Below, piece after piece: positions 54,123 through 63,597 of a DNA stretch of 64,000 nt. Position 1 is the stretch's first letter. Every line of letters starts with the position of its first letter. The DNA is from Neorhizobium sp. SHOUNA12A (GTDB lineage Bacteria; Pseudomonadota; Alphaproteobacteria; Rhizobiales; Rhizobiaceae). The stretch spans positions 1-64,000 of the forward strand of contig NZ_JALBGV010000029.1 of the NCBI RefSeq assembly GCF_023006505.1. Reading direction: 5' to 3'. The notes beneath the pieces are model-generated. The model saw nothing but the letters and a program-made list of their open reading frames with translations, searched no databases and had not been told where the DNA came from. A program made the position numbers and the translations under genes.

Positions 54123-55256
54123 TCAGCGCAGAAGCGCCAGCGCCTCGTCGATGCCGAGCGCCGCCGGCTGGGTGCAGGTGGTCGAAAGCTCGATGAACCG
54201 CCCTTCCTCGCCGGATTTCAGGATCGAGGTCATCACGTCGACGCCGTGGAGCGTGCGCTCCAGCGAGCAGCGCGCATCGCGGCCTTCGATCAGCGCCATC
54301 GCCATGTCCGCGAGACCGGCTGTGCGGTAGTTGGCGCGTGGTCCCTGCGGATGCTCCTGGTTGTTGATTCCGAACGGATGATCCCAAGGGTCCAGCGGCT
54401 GGATATCCTTGTTGCGTCCGCTCGCCTCGACAGTGCCGCCGAAGAAGTTCGGATCGGGCACGAAGATCGAGCCCTCGGTGCCGTAGAGCTCCATATTGGC
54501 GTGGCGGTGCGACCAGACATCCCAGCTTGCCGATAGCGTGATTGTTGCGCCGTTGACGAATTCGAGCAGCGCATGGATGTTGGTCGGCGTCTCGACCGGG
54601 ATCACCTGGCCCTTCAGCGGTTCGCTAGTGACGAGGCGGGTCGGGTTCGCCATCGATGTCAGTGCCCCGACCCGTTTCACCGGACCGAGGAAGTTGATGA
54701 GGTTGGCGATGTAATAAGGTCCGAGATCGAGGATCGGCCCACCGCCTTCGAGGAAGAAGAAGCCGGGATTGGGATGCCACATCTCCATGCCCGGGCTCAT
54801 CACGTGGCAGGTGCCCGACGTGATGCGCCCGACGCCGCCTTCGTCGATATATTTGCGGGCGAGCTGGTGCGCGCCGCCGAGGAAAGTGTCCGGCGCGCAG
54901 CCCACCGACAGACCCTTCTCCCTAGCGAGCGCCTGCAGCGCCTTGCCTTCCTCCAGCGTGATGACCAGCGGCTTTTCCGAGTAGACGTGCTTGCCGGCTT
55001 CGAGGATCGCCTTGGAGACGGCGAAATGCGCCGCCGGTATGGTCAGGTTGACGATCACGTCGAGTTCGTCATTGGCAAGCATCTGCTCGATCGACTGCGC
55101 CTTGACGCCGTATTCCTCGGCGCGCATTTCGGCCGCGTGCTCGTTGAGATCCGCGCAGGCGAGAACCTTCAGGCCTTTGAAGAGCGGCGACAGTTTGAAG
55201 TAAGTGGTAGAAATATTGCCGCATCCCATGATGCCGACGCCAAGTTCCTTGGGCAT
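54123..55256 (-). CDS. Gfo/Idh/MocA family oxidoreductase
   Basis: 377 residues. Rossmann motif GIMGCGNIST at about residues 7-16, the EKP motif (VYSEKPLVIT) and C-terminal substrate domain. Members are NAD(P)-dependent sugar or inositol dehydrogenases. The ATG 55256 has CCGGAG eight bases upstream. It follows the isomerase gene with 23 bases between them. Confidence 0.92.
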   Translation of the reverse strand: MPKELGVGIMGCGNISTTYFKLSPLFKGLKVLACADLNEHAAEMRAEEYGVKAQSIEQMLANDELDVIVNLTIPAAHFAVSKAILEAGKHVYSEKPLVITLEEGKALQALAREKGLSVGCAPDTFLGGAHQLARKYIDEGGVGRITSGTCHVMSPGMEMWHPNPGFFFLEGGGPILDLGPYYIANLINFLGPVKRVGALTSMANPTRLVTSEPLKGQVIPVETPTNIHALLEFVNGATITLSASWDVWSHRHANMELYGTEGSIFVPDPNFFGGTVEASGRNKDIQPLDPWDHPFGINNQEHPQGPRANYRTAGLADMAMALIEGRDARCSLERTLHGVDVMTSILKSGEEGRFIELSTTCTQPAALGIDEALALLR

Positions 55257-55279
55257 GGAAAACTCCGGAATTCCTGTGA

Positions 55280-56041
55280 TCAATAGGTCTTGAAGGAAGC
55301 GATCGACCGCGTCAGCAACCGATCGAGATCCTTCGGGTTATCGTGTTCGAGGACGTAATGTTTTGCGGACGTCTTTTTGAGCGCCGCCATCAGGTCCTTC
55401 CACGGAACGGTGCCGTGGCCGACATCGGCCCAGCCGTCCTCATCCGCGTTTTCGCCGGCCGGCGCGATGTCCTTGACATGGACGGCGGTAATGCGTTTGG
55501 CGTAGCTCTCGATCCAGGCGAACGGATCGGCGCCGCCGCGGATCACCCAGGCGATATCCGCTTCCCAGGCAAGGTCAGGACCACCGGCGAGGATCTGTTC
55601 CTGCGGGGTCGAGCCGTCCGGCAGCGTCTTGAACTCGAAGTCGTGGTTATGCCAGCCGAACGTGTAGCCGGCATCCCAATAGCGTTTGCCGACGTTCTGC
55701 AGCCGTTGACCGAAGGCGAACCAGCCAGCGGCATCGGTTGGGCGCTGGTCGGCGACGAGATGCGGGCAATAGATCGCCTCGACGCCGAGCGTCCTGGCGA
55801 TCAGCAGCGCCTGTTCCGGCTCCTTTTCGAGAAGGTCGAGGCCGAAATGGCCGGTCGGCATGGTCAGGCCGTTGGCATCGAGATCACCCTTGAGCGTCTT
55901 CAGGCCTGCTTCGTCAAGCGTCGCATAGATGCCGCCATAACCTTCGACTTCCGTATAGCCGGCCTGCGCAACCTTCTTCAGGACATCCGAGAGCGGCGGA
56001 AAGTTGCGTGCGCAATAAAGCTGAAAACCGAGTTTCGTCAT
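55280..56041 (-). CDS. Sugar phosphate isomerase/epimerase (TIM barrel)
   Basis: 253 residues of the AP endonuclease 2-like TIM-barrel family: KLGFQLYCARNFPPLSDVLKKVAQAGYTEVEGYGG, YTFGWHNHDFEFK, ADIAWVIRGG, VHVKDIAP, and the end KHYVLEHDNPKDLDRLL. Metal-dependent ketose isomerisation or epimerisation is the family role. Located between the beta-mannosidase and the MocA-type gene. Confidence 0.9.
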   Translation of the reverse strand: MTKLGFQLYCARNFPPLSDVLKKVAQAGYTEVEGYGGIYATLDEAGLKTLKGDLDANGLTMPTGHFGLDLLEKEPEQALLIARTLGVEAIYCPHLVADQRPTDAAGWFAFGQRLQNVGKRYWDAGYTFGWHNHDFEFKTLPDGSTPQEQILAGGPDLAWEADIAWVIRGGADPFAWIESYAKRITAVHVKDIAPAGENADEDGWADVGHGTVPWKDLMAALKKTSAKHYVLEHDNPKDLDRLLTRSIASFKTY

Positions 56042-56065
56042 GGTGTTCCTCCCTTGATAGAGACC

Positions 56066-58498
56066 TCAGCCTGCCGCCTGGCAGGAATAGAGGTCGTAGA
56101 TGCGGAATTGCGGGATCGCGTCCGTCGGGGCGGCGGGCGTGAAGCGGATGCTGCGGCTTTCGCCGGCGGCGAGATCGAAAGCGTTATCGGAATAACGGCC
56201 GGGCGTGCCACTCTCGATCAGCACGAAAAGGGCAAGCCCGTTTGCCTTGGTGACGAGATCAAAACCTCCGTCACCGGATGGAGACACGGTAAGCTCAAGC
56301 CCAGCCGGTTCGAGTTCTAGCGCCTTGTAGGTGCCCGGCACCTGATGCCCCTCGCCGGCCATGCCGTTCGACGCGGTAAAGCTCCAGGCGAGGATCCCGC
56401 CCTCGGGAATATCTGCGGTCGGTAACGTCAGTACGGTCACGGCCGCATCTGGCGTGCAGACGGATTCCACACGCCGAAGCGAGCTGCGTTCGCCCTTGAG
56501 CGTCAGGAGCGAAAGGTTAAGCGTCACCGTCACATTCTCCGCCGTGTCATTGACAAGCGAGAAGCGGATCTCCTGGCCGTCATCGGACGGGATCGCCGCG
56601 ACCGTAACCGGCTGGAAGAAGCGCTTCGCCATATAGTGCAGCACTTTCCAGCTGCCGCCATAGTCGAGGCTGGACCAGGAGGCGACCGGCCAGGTGTCGT
56701 TGAGCTGCCAGTAAAGCGCGCCCATCGTATGCGGCTTCAGCGACCGCCAGAAATCGACGGCGGTCTTGATCGCCAATCCTTGCTGTACCTGGCTGAGATA
56801 GACGAAATTGGCAAAATCCGTCGGAAAGCGGAAGTTGCGGAACATCGTGCCGGCGATGCGCTCGTTGCCACCGACATTCTTCTGGTGATGCTCCATGACT
56901 GGCGAAGCGATATTCATGTCCTTGGCCGCGGCATAGGTCTCGATGACCGGCAGCGACGTATAGGACTGGAAGCCGAATTCCGAGCAGAAGCGCGGGCGGA
57001 CAGAGCGGTAATTGTCGAATGGCTTGTTCTCGTGCCAGACGGACCAGTAATGCATGTCGCCCGAACCGTCCGCGTGCCAGGCGTCGCCGTAATCGAGATA
57101 ACCGGAAGCAGGGCTGGACGGCCACCAGATGGCATCGGGCGCGGCCTTGTCGAGCGCCTGTTCGATGACCCGGTTCAACCGGTCGTAGGAGACGAGGTAG
57201 CGGTCGCGGTTCTCGCGGGATTCCGGAAACCATGTCAGCGCGCCGACCAGTTCGTTATCGCCACACCAGAGCACGATGGAGGGATGCGAGATCAACCTGC
57301 GGGCCTGGTACTCGACTTCCGCCGCAACGTTTTCGAGGAAATCGGGCGTCGATGGATAGAGATTGCAGGCGAACTGAAAGTCCTGCCAAACCATTAGGCC
57401 GAAGCGGTCGCAGAGATCGTAGAACCAGTCCGCTTCATAAAAGCCGCCGCCCCAGACACGGATCATGTTCATGTGAGCATCGACCGCGGAGCGCAGCAGG
57501 TCCTCGGTCTTCTCCCGGCTCGATAAGGAAAACAGCGCGTCGGCCGGGATCCAGTTGGCGCCGCGGCAGAAGATCTCGCGGCCATTGACGCGGAAGGCGA
57601 AACGGCTGCCGGCCTCGTCCGGGTCGGTTAGCAGCTCAACGGTCCTGAGGCCGATCTGGCGGGTGATGGCTTCGGTGGGGGTGCCGACCGTCAATTCGTA
57701 GAGCGCCTGTTCTCCGCTGCCGAAGGGCCACCAGAGCTTCGGGTCGTCGATGTGAAAGAGGTGAGTGACCGTCGTTTCGCCGGCACGCACGCCGCAATCG
57801 AGCCGGACCCGTTCGTCTCCGAATGAAAAGAACACAGGCAGCACGCCCTGCCCTTCGGCATAAAGCGTGACCGTCACGATGAGATCGACCGCGCCCGCCT
57901 CATGTCTCTGGCTGGTGACGATGTTTTCGATACGGGCGGTTTCGAGCCTCTGCAGCGCGATTTCGCCGTAAAGCCCGAGCGGCGCCAGCGCGACATTCCA
58001 ATCCCAGCCGAAATGGCATTGCGGTTTGCGCAGCATATTGCCGTTCGGGATCGGCGAATTGGTCGTGGAATAGGGAATGTAGAAGGGCTGCCGCGCCTGG
58101 CGCTCCGCCCCTTCGGCGATGCTGGAATGGAAAAGGATGCGGACCGTGTTCTCGCCAGCCTTCAGCGCCTTCGACACGTCCGGCCGGTAACGGCGAAAAC
58201 AGTTGTCTGCCTGAAGCACCGGGACGTCGTTGACGAAGACGGTCGCGACCGTATCGAGGTAGGTGATGTCGAGATACCAGGAGCCCGCGGGATCATCGAG
58301 GGTGAAGCGCCGCTCGACCGTCCAATCTTCGTTGGCAACCCATTGCACCTCATTCTCGTTGCGGCCGAAATACGGATCGGGAATGATGCCGGCCGACTTC
58401 AGCGCAGTGTGAACGTCGCCCGGGATTGGCATCTGGGTGCGATGCGTTCCGTCGGCAGAGGCGAGCTGCCAGGGGCCGGATAGGTCGACCGTGGTCAT
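56066..58498 (-). CDS. Glycoside hydrolase family 2 beta-mannosidase
   Basis: 810 residues. N-terminal jelly-roll (DLSGPWQLASADGTH...VPGDVHTALKSAGIIPDPYFGRNENEVQWV), immunoglobulin-like domain, TIM barrel with acid/base Glu416 (WCGDNELVGAL) and nucleophile Glu507 (FCSEFGFQS), then C-terminal sandwich. The PDPYFGRNE and CHFGWDWNV motifs mark beta-mannosidases. No signal peptide: it cleaves imported manno-oligosaccharides. The ATG 58498 begins the conserved domain. Confidence 0.95.
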   Translation of the reverse strand: MTTVDLSGPWQLASADGTHRTQMPIPGDVHTALKSAGIIPDPYFGRNENEVQWVANEDWTVERRFTLDDPAGSWYLDITYLDTVATVFVNDVPVLQADNCFRRYRPDVSKALKAGENTVRILFHSSIAEGAERQARQPFYIPYSTTNSPIPNGNMLRKPQCHFGWDWNVALAPLGLYGEIALQRLETARIENIVTSQRHEAGAVDLIVTVTLYAEGQGVLPVFFSFGDERVRLDCGVRAGETTVTHLFHIDDPKLWWPFGSGEQALYELTVGTPTEAITRQIGLRTVELLTDPDEAGSRFAFRVNGREIFCRGANWIPADALFSLSSREKTEDLLRSAVDAHMNMIRVWGGGFYEADWFYDLCDRFGLMVWQDFQFACNLYPSTPDFLENVAAEVEYQARRLISHPSIVLWCGDNELVGALTWFPESRENRDRYLVSYDRLNRVIEQALDKAAPDAIWWPSSPASGYLDYGDAWHADGSGDMHYWSVWHENKPFDNYRSVRPRFCSEFGFQSYTSLPVIETYAAAKDMNIASPVMEHHQKNVGGNERIAGTMFRNFRFPTDFANFVYLSQVQQGLAIKTAVDFWRSLKPHTMGALYWQLNDTWPVASWSSLDYGGSWKVLHYMAKRFFQPVTVAAIPSDDGQEIRFSLVNDTAENVTVTLNLSLLTLKGERSSLRRVESVCTPDAAVTVLTLPTADIPEGGILAWSFTASNGMAGEGHQVPGTYKALELEPAGLELTVSPSGDGGFDLVTKANGLALFVLIESGTPGRYSDNAFDLAAGESRSIRFTPAAPTDAIPQFRIYDLYSCQAAG

Positions 58499-58534
58499 TG
58501 CACCGGTCCGCAAAATTCAGGGCGTGCCGATCCA

Positions 58535-58834
58535 ACCCCCCTCTGTCCTGCCGGACATCTCCCCCTCAAGGGCAGGGCAATCGCATATGGAAAAAACGTC
58601 GTTCCGGCGTGGAATCGAACCGAGAACAAAGCCGAATCGAACCGAGTCCGATTTCGTGATTTCTTCCAAGGATTCGTCTTTCGTTCTTCCATATGCGATT
58701 CCCCTGCCCTCAAGGGGGGAGATTGGCTGGGCGCGCCCCCGCCACTCCCATCGTAAGCATCGAGGATGGCGGGACGTTGCCACGAGTCGATCTCCCCCCT
58801 TGAGGGGGAGATGTCCGGCAGGACAGAGGGGGGT
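58535..58834. repeat. 300-bp palindromic intergenic element with 38-bp perfect arms
   Basis: A 38-base arm (58535-58572) is exactly complementary to 58797-58834. Inside it a second pair of arms (58570-58592 and 58687-58709, 23 bases with one mismatch) forms a nested stem. The sequence (CTGTCCTGCCGGACATCTCC) has the look of repetitive RIME-type rhizobial elements. It fills the gap between the ABC transporter ATPase gene and the beta-mannosidase gene and could terminate or process the polycistronic RNA. Confidence 0.8.
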
Positions 58835-58886
58835 ACTGCCTGGCGCAAGCGTAACCGGCCCCCATCAGACTGGCTGCACGCAAACA

Positions 58887-59999
58887 TCAGATCCGCTCTT
58901 CCGTTCCCGCGTCGAACAGTGAAGCCATGCTCATGTCGAAGGCGAGGCGCACCTTGGCGCCGACGGCGTAACGCCGTGCGCCGCCGATGCGAACAGACAT
59001 CACGTGGCCGGCATGTTTCAGCCATAGCAGGTTGTCGGCGCCCATCGGCTCCTCGATATCGACCACCGCCTCATGGATTTCGCCGCCGGTGATATCGCCA
59101 TCCACCTTGATATGCTCCGGACGGGCGCCGAGGATGACCTGGCGTCCGGGTTTCAGCGGTTCGGAGGCATCATAGCCATCCAAGGAGAAACTGACGCCAT
59201 TGGTCTTGAAGACGGTATGATCGCCCTCCTCCGCCAGTTCTCCTTTCAGAAAATTCATCGACGGGGAACCGATGAAGCCGGCGACAAAACGGTTCCTGGG
59301 CCGGTTGTAGATCGTTACCGGATCGTCGAGCTGCTGAATGACGCCGCTCTTCATGATGGCGATACGGTCGGCAAGCGTCAGCGCCTCGATCTGGTCGTGG
59401 GTGACGTAGATCATCGTGTTCTTGAGCGCCTGATGCAGCCGCTTGATCTCGACGCGCAGTTCGGAGCGCAGTTTTGCGTCGAGGTTCGACAATGGCTCGT
59501 CGAACAGGAAGACGTCGACATCGCGCACCAGCGCCCGGCCGATCGCGACGCGCTGGCGCTGGCCGCCAGAGAGTTCCGAGGGCTTGCGCTTGAGCAGCGG
59601 TTCGATCTGCAGGATGCCGGAAGCGCGTGCCACGCGGCGGTCGATCTCATCCCTCGGAACCTTGGCGACGCGCAGGCCGAACGAGAGGTTCTTCTCAACC
59701 GTCATCTGCGGATAGAGCGCGTAGGACTGAAACACCATGCCGATGCCGCGGTCCTTGGGTTCCTCCCATGTGACGTTCTTGTCCTTGATGAAGATCTGCC
59801 CTTCGGTCGGCTCCAGAAGCCCGGCGATGCAGTTCAGCAGAGTGGATTTGCCGCAGCCCGACGAGCCGAGCAGGACCAGGAACTCGCCGTCATGGATGTC
59901 AAGGTTGAGGTTTTCCAGCACCTTGACCGAGCCGAAGGACAGCGACAGTTCTCGGATGGAAACGCTGCTCTGAGTGCGCGTGGAAACATTGTTGAGCAT
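58887..59999 (-). CDS. Sugar ABC transporter ATPase (UgpC/MsmK type)
   Basis: 370 residues. Walker A GSSGCGKST, signature LSGGQRQRVAIGRAL, Walker B VFLFDEPLSNLDAKLR, then the C-terminal OB-fold regulatory domain (GARPEHIKV, MGADNLLWLKHAGH) shared by carbohydrate importers. Encoded after the two permeases. Confidence 0.95.
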   Translation of the reverse strand: MLNNVSTRTQSSVSIRELSLSFGSVKVLENLNLDIHDGEFLVLLGSSGCGKSTLLNCIAGLLEPTEGQIFIKDKNVTWEEPKDRGIGMVFQSYALYPQMTVEKNLSFGLRVAKVPRDEIDRRVARASGILQIEPLLKRKPSELSGGQRQRVAIGRALVRDVDVFLFDEPLSNLDAKLRSELRVEIKRLHQALKNTMIYVTHDQIEALTLADRIAIMKSGVIQQLDDPVTIYNRPRNRFVAGFIGSPSMNFLKGELAEEGDHTVFKTNGVSFSLDGYDASEPLKPGRQVILGARPEHIKVDGDITGGEIHEAVVDIEEPMGADNLLWLKHAGHVMSVRIGGARRYAVGAKVRLAFDMSMASLFDAGTEERI

Positions 60000-60004
60000 C
60001 AGGC

Positions 60005-60952
60005 TTATCCTTTGACTGCGCCGGCCGCGATGCCGCGGACGAAAAGCCGGCCGGAAACGAAATAGACGATCAGTGGAACCGCACCCGTCAGCAGCGTCGC
60101 CGCCATGTTGACGTTGTATTCCTTCACGCCCTGGACGGAATTGACGATGTTGTTGAGCTGTACGGTCATCGGATAGGTATCCGGGCGGGTGAACACCACG
60201 CCGAACAGGAAGTCGTTCCAGATGCCGGTGGTCTGCAGGATCATCGAGACGACGAAGATCGGCAGCGACATGGGCAGCATGATCCGCAAATAGATCTGCC
60301 AGAACCCCGCCCCGTCGATGCGGGCCGCCTTGAACAGTTCTTCCGGCAGCGAGACGAAATAGTTGCGGAACAGCAGCGTCTGGATCGGCATGCCGAAGAT
60401 CGAATGCACCAGAATGAGGCCGTAGAGCGTGCCATAGAGGCCCATTTCGCGTAGCACGATGACGATCGGATAGATCATCACCTGATAGGGGATGAAGGCG
60501 CCGACGATCAGGATCGTGAAAAAGATCTCCGAACCCTTGAACCGCCAGTTGGCAAGCGCGTAACCGTTCACGGAAGCGATGGCGATCGACACGATCACCG
60601 ATGGCACGGTGATCCGAACCGAGTTCCAGAAGCCGCGCGAAAGACCGTCGCAGTTCAAGCCCGTGCAGGCCTGCGCCCAGGCCTTCACCCAGGGCTCGAA
60701 GGTGATCTCCATCGGCGGCGAAAAGATATTGCCGAGACGAATTTCGGGCATGCCCTTCAGCGACGTGACGACCATCACATAGAGAGGCAGGAGGTAATAA
60801 AGTGCCGCGAGGCCCAGCGCGCCATAGACGATGACGTTGCGCGACGAGAGAACCTTGCGGGGGCGTTTTCCCTGCGGACCGGCTTCCAGCCGGGAACCGG
60901 CCGGCCCGGAGATGGCGGCCCCAGAAATGGGCATCGTGAGCGATTTATCCAC
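60005..60952 (-). CDS. Sugar ABC permease, MalG type
   Basis: 315 residues, six transmembrane helices. EAA loop ELFKAARIDGAGFWQIYLRIMLPMSLP, C-terminus SGRLFVRGIAAGAVKG typical of MalG-like CUT1 permeases. Overlaps the preceding permease by eight bases. Confidence 0.94.
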   Translation of the reverse strand: MDKSLTMPISGAAISGPAGSRLEAGPQGKRPRKVLSSRNVIVYGALGLAALYYLLPLYVMVVTSLKGMPEIRLGNIFSPPMEITFEPWVKAWAQACTGLNCDGLSRGFWNSVRITVPSVIVSIAIASVNGYALANWRFKGSEIFFTILIVGAFIPYQVMIYPIVIVLREMGLYGTLYGLILVHSIFGMPIQTLLFRNYFVSLPEELFKAARIDGAGFWQIYLRIMLPMSLPIFVVSMILQTTGIWNDFLFGVVFTRPDTYPMTVQLNNIVNSVQGVKEYNVNMAATLLTGAVPLIVYFVSGRLFVRGIAAGAVKG

Positions 60953-61853
60953 GCTTGCGTCCTCCGAATTCGAGATAGGCCCAGGGAACGATGATGATGG
61001 CGACGGCGAGCAGCATCATCGTGGATGCGGCAAAGCCCTGGCCGAGGTTCTGGGCGAAGAACATGTAGTCGTAGACGTATTTGGCAGGCACGTCGGAGGC
61101 GATGCCGGGTCCGCCGCTCGTCTGCGCCACGACAAGGTCGTAGATCCTGACGATGCCGCTGGCGATGATGACCAGGGTAGTGACGAAGACCGGCCTCATC
61201 ATCGGGATGATGATGAAGAGGTAGGTCTTCCACATGGGGATGCCGTCGACGCGTGCGGCCTTCCAGATGTCCTCGTCGATGCCGCGAAGCCCCGCAAGCA
61301 TCAGGCACATGACAAGCCCCGTCCCCTGCCAGAGTGCAGCGATCAGGATGCCGTAGATGACGATATCGGAATTGTAGAGTGGATCGAACGCGAAGCTCGT
61401 CCAGCCAAGCGAGCGTATGACCGATTGGACGCCGAATTCAGGATTGAGGATCCACTGCCAGACAAGGCCGGTGACGATGAAGGACAGCGCGAACGGATAG
61501 AGGAAGATCGTCCGGAACGTGTTTTCGAACCGGATCTTCTGATCCATCAACGCGGCCAGCAGGAAGCCGATAGTCAGGCTGAAAATCAGCGACAGGCACC
61601 CGTAGGTCGCCAGATTCTGGATCGAGACGATCCAGCGCGGCGTATCCCAGAGCCGCTCATACTGTTCCAGGCCGACGAAGGACAGGCGTGGCAGGAGCTT
61701 GGAATTTGTGAAGGAATAAACGACGGTCCAGATCGTGCCGCCGAGGAAGATCACCACGGCCGTCAGCATCATCGGGATCGAGGCAATCTTCGAATTGAGA
61801 TTGCGGAATAATTGGTTGGGTCGGCCGGGCTGAGTGTGCGCCGCCATGGTCAA
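60945..61853 (-). CDS. Sugar ABC permease, MalF type
   Basis: 302 residues, six transmembrane helices, EAA loop DIWKAARVDGIPMWKTYLFIIIPMMRP. Pairs with the MalG-type permease in a CUT1 importer. Starts 93 bases after the binding-protein gene. Confidence 0.94.
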   Translation of the reverse strand: MTMAAHTQPGRPNQLFRNLNSKIASIPMMLTAVVIFLGGTIWTVVYSFTNSKLLPRLSFVGLEQYERLWDTPRWIVSIQNLATYGCLSLIFSLTIGFLLAALMDQKIRFENTFRTIFLYPFALSFIVTGLVWQWILNPEFGVQSVIRSLGWTSFAFDPLYNSDIVIYGILIAALWQGTGLVMCLMLAGLRGIDEDIWKAARVDGIPMWKTYLFIIIPMMRPVFVTTLVIIASGIVRIYDLVVAQTSGGPGIASDVPAKYVYDYMFFAQNLGQGFAASTMMLLAVAIIIVPWAYLEFGGRKRG

Positions 61854-61946
61854 CTCCTCTGGATGGCAAAGGCTGCTGGAAGCGAGCCACCACCGGCCCC
61901 GCCCCTTTCGGACGCGGAGCCGGCTGTTGGATCGCTGTCTGTCGGA

Positions 61947-63182
61947 TCAACCGGCCTTGGAGAAAATAGCCACGAAGCGCTTCTGGGCTTCCTCGGCAGT
62001 GATCGAGGTATTGGCGAAGAACTGCGACATCAGGTCTTCCAGCTGCTTCTGCGTATCCTGCGTGATGAGCTGGTCGGTGCTGGTGACGACATTGCCCTTG
62101 GCAAGGATCTCGAGGCCCTTCTTCATGCAGTCGTTGGCGGCCGCAAGATCGACGTCGCCACGCACCGGCAGCGAGCCCTTCTTGAGGTTGAAGGCAACCT
62201 GCGTCTTGGCATCGAGAAGCGTCGAGGCAAGTACTTCCTGCGCTTTCGTCTTCGCCGCATCCTTGAGGACCGGGAAGTAGAAGGCGTCACCGGCGGTCGA
62301 GATGATCTCGTTCACGCCGAGGCCCGGCAAGCAGGTATAGTCGACACCGGCTTTTTTGCCGGCCAGCTGGAATTCGCCCTGCGCCCAGTCGCCCATGATC
62401 TGGCCGCCGGCCTTGCCGGTGATCACCATGTTGGTCGCCTGGTTCCAATCCTGGACGTTGGTGCCCTTCGACATCTTGCGGGCGTCGTCGGCTGCCTTGA
62501 AGACCTTGGCCATTTCCGGACCGGCCGCGACCTTTGCGTCCTTGTCGCCATAGACCTTCTGGTAGATCTCCTTGCCGCCGATCGCGACCGTCAGCACGCT
62601 GAACAGGCCGGTCGACTGCCAGGCCTGACCGCCGATTGCGAGCGGCACGATGCCAGCCTTTTCAAGCGCCGGGGCTGCTGCGACATATTCGTCCCAGTTC
62701 TTCGGAACCGCAACGCCCGCCTTCTTGAAGGCGTCGTTGGAAAGCCACAGCCATTGCCAGGAATGGATGTTGAGCGGCACGCAATAGATCTTGCCTTCGA
62801 AAGTGCAGGATTTCAGCAGGCCCGCAGGGCGGACGATCTTGTCCCAACCTTCCTTCTTGGCGAGATCGGTGAAGTCGCGCATCAGGCCAGCCTGGACCAG
62901 TTCTTCGGCCTGGCGGCCGTGGTTGAACTGGGTGGCGGCCATCGGATCGCCGCCGGTGATACGGCTGATCATGATCGGACGGGCGGTACCGCCGGAACCT
63001 GCAATCGCGCCGTCAACCCATTTGTTGCCGGTTGCGTTGAAAGCCTTGGCGAGTTCCGCGACAGCGGCAGCCTCGCCCCCGGACGTCCACCAATGGGTGA
63101 CTTCGAGATCGGTGGCGTGAGCCGCACCAAGCGGCAGCATCACGGTTGCGGCAAGAACAGCCGCCATAGAACGAATATTCAT
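61947..63182 (-). CDS. Sugar ABC transporter binding protein
   Basis: 411 residues, CUT1 family. Signal peptide (about 1-23, ending GAAHA), then DLEVTHWWTSGGEAAAVAELAKAFNATGNKWVD. The WWTSGGE opening resembles binding proteins for oligosaccharides or glucose/mannose in rhizobia. The neighbouring glycosidases suggest beta-mannosides or xylo-oligosaccharides as substrates. Confidence 0.94.
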   Translation of the reverse strand: MNIRSMAAVLAATVMLPLGAAHATDLEVTHWWTSGGEAAAVAELAKAFNATGNKWVDGAIAGSGGTARPIMISRITGGDPMAATQFNHGRQAEELVQAGLMRDFTDLAKKEGWDKIVRPAGLLKSCTFEGKIYCVPLNIHSWQWLWLSNDAFKKAGVAVPKNWDEYVAAAPALEKAGIVPLAIGGQAWQSTGLFSVLTVAIGGKEIYQKVYGDKDAKVAAGPEMAKVFKAADDARKMSKGTNVQDWNQATNMVITGKAGGQIMGDWAQGEFQLAGKKAGVDYTCLPGLGVNEIISTAGDAFYFPVLKDAAKTKAQEVLASTLLDAKTQVAFNLKKGSLPVRGDVDLAAANDCMKKGLEILAKGNVVTSTDQLITQDTQKQLEDLMSQFFANTSITAEEAQKRFVAIFSKAG

Positions 63183-63597
63183 GAGTCTCCTCCCTCACTG
63201 AAACGTTGCCGTAAAAACGTAGGGCAATCCCGGATATCGCGCAACCGGTTTTGTCGGAAAAAATTTGTTGGCGCAGGGAATGCAACCTGAAGAAGATGCC
63301 GCCGTATTTCGACGGTCAGCGAATTTGCTCTTCAAGGGGGACGAATAGCCACGTAACAGGCGTCAATTCGCCGATATCAGGCAGCCTACCTTTCGCGCCT
63401 GCAAAAATTTCTTTCGCATCTGCGTTGTGCAACTCAGAGGAAGGTGGTTCCTGTATCGGGCAAAATTCCTCTCGACATTTTACCTGTATCGTTTCAGTTA
63501 TAATTTTCGTGTTGGAGGACAGGGAGGTGTCGCGACGTTTCCAGGCAAGCTTGGGCCCTTTATAGTGGCCACCTGACTCGGGCAGCGACGGCAAATC
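63183..63597. promoter_or_regulatory. Divergent regulatory gap with possible LacI operator
   Basis: 415 bases between the sugar binding-protein gene (minus) and the LacI gene (plus). AACCGGTT at 63243-63250, a palindrome with central CpG as in LacI-family operators, lies about 60 bases before the binding-protein start. No gene is supported within the gap. Confidence 0.35.

Noticed and set aside
63316..63594. Minus-strand 92-codon frame in the LacI/binding-protein gap
   Set aside because: No ribosome binding site, no recognisable sequence, and it occupies the divergent promoter region.
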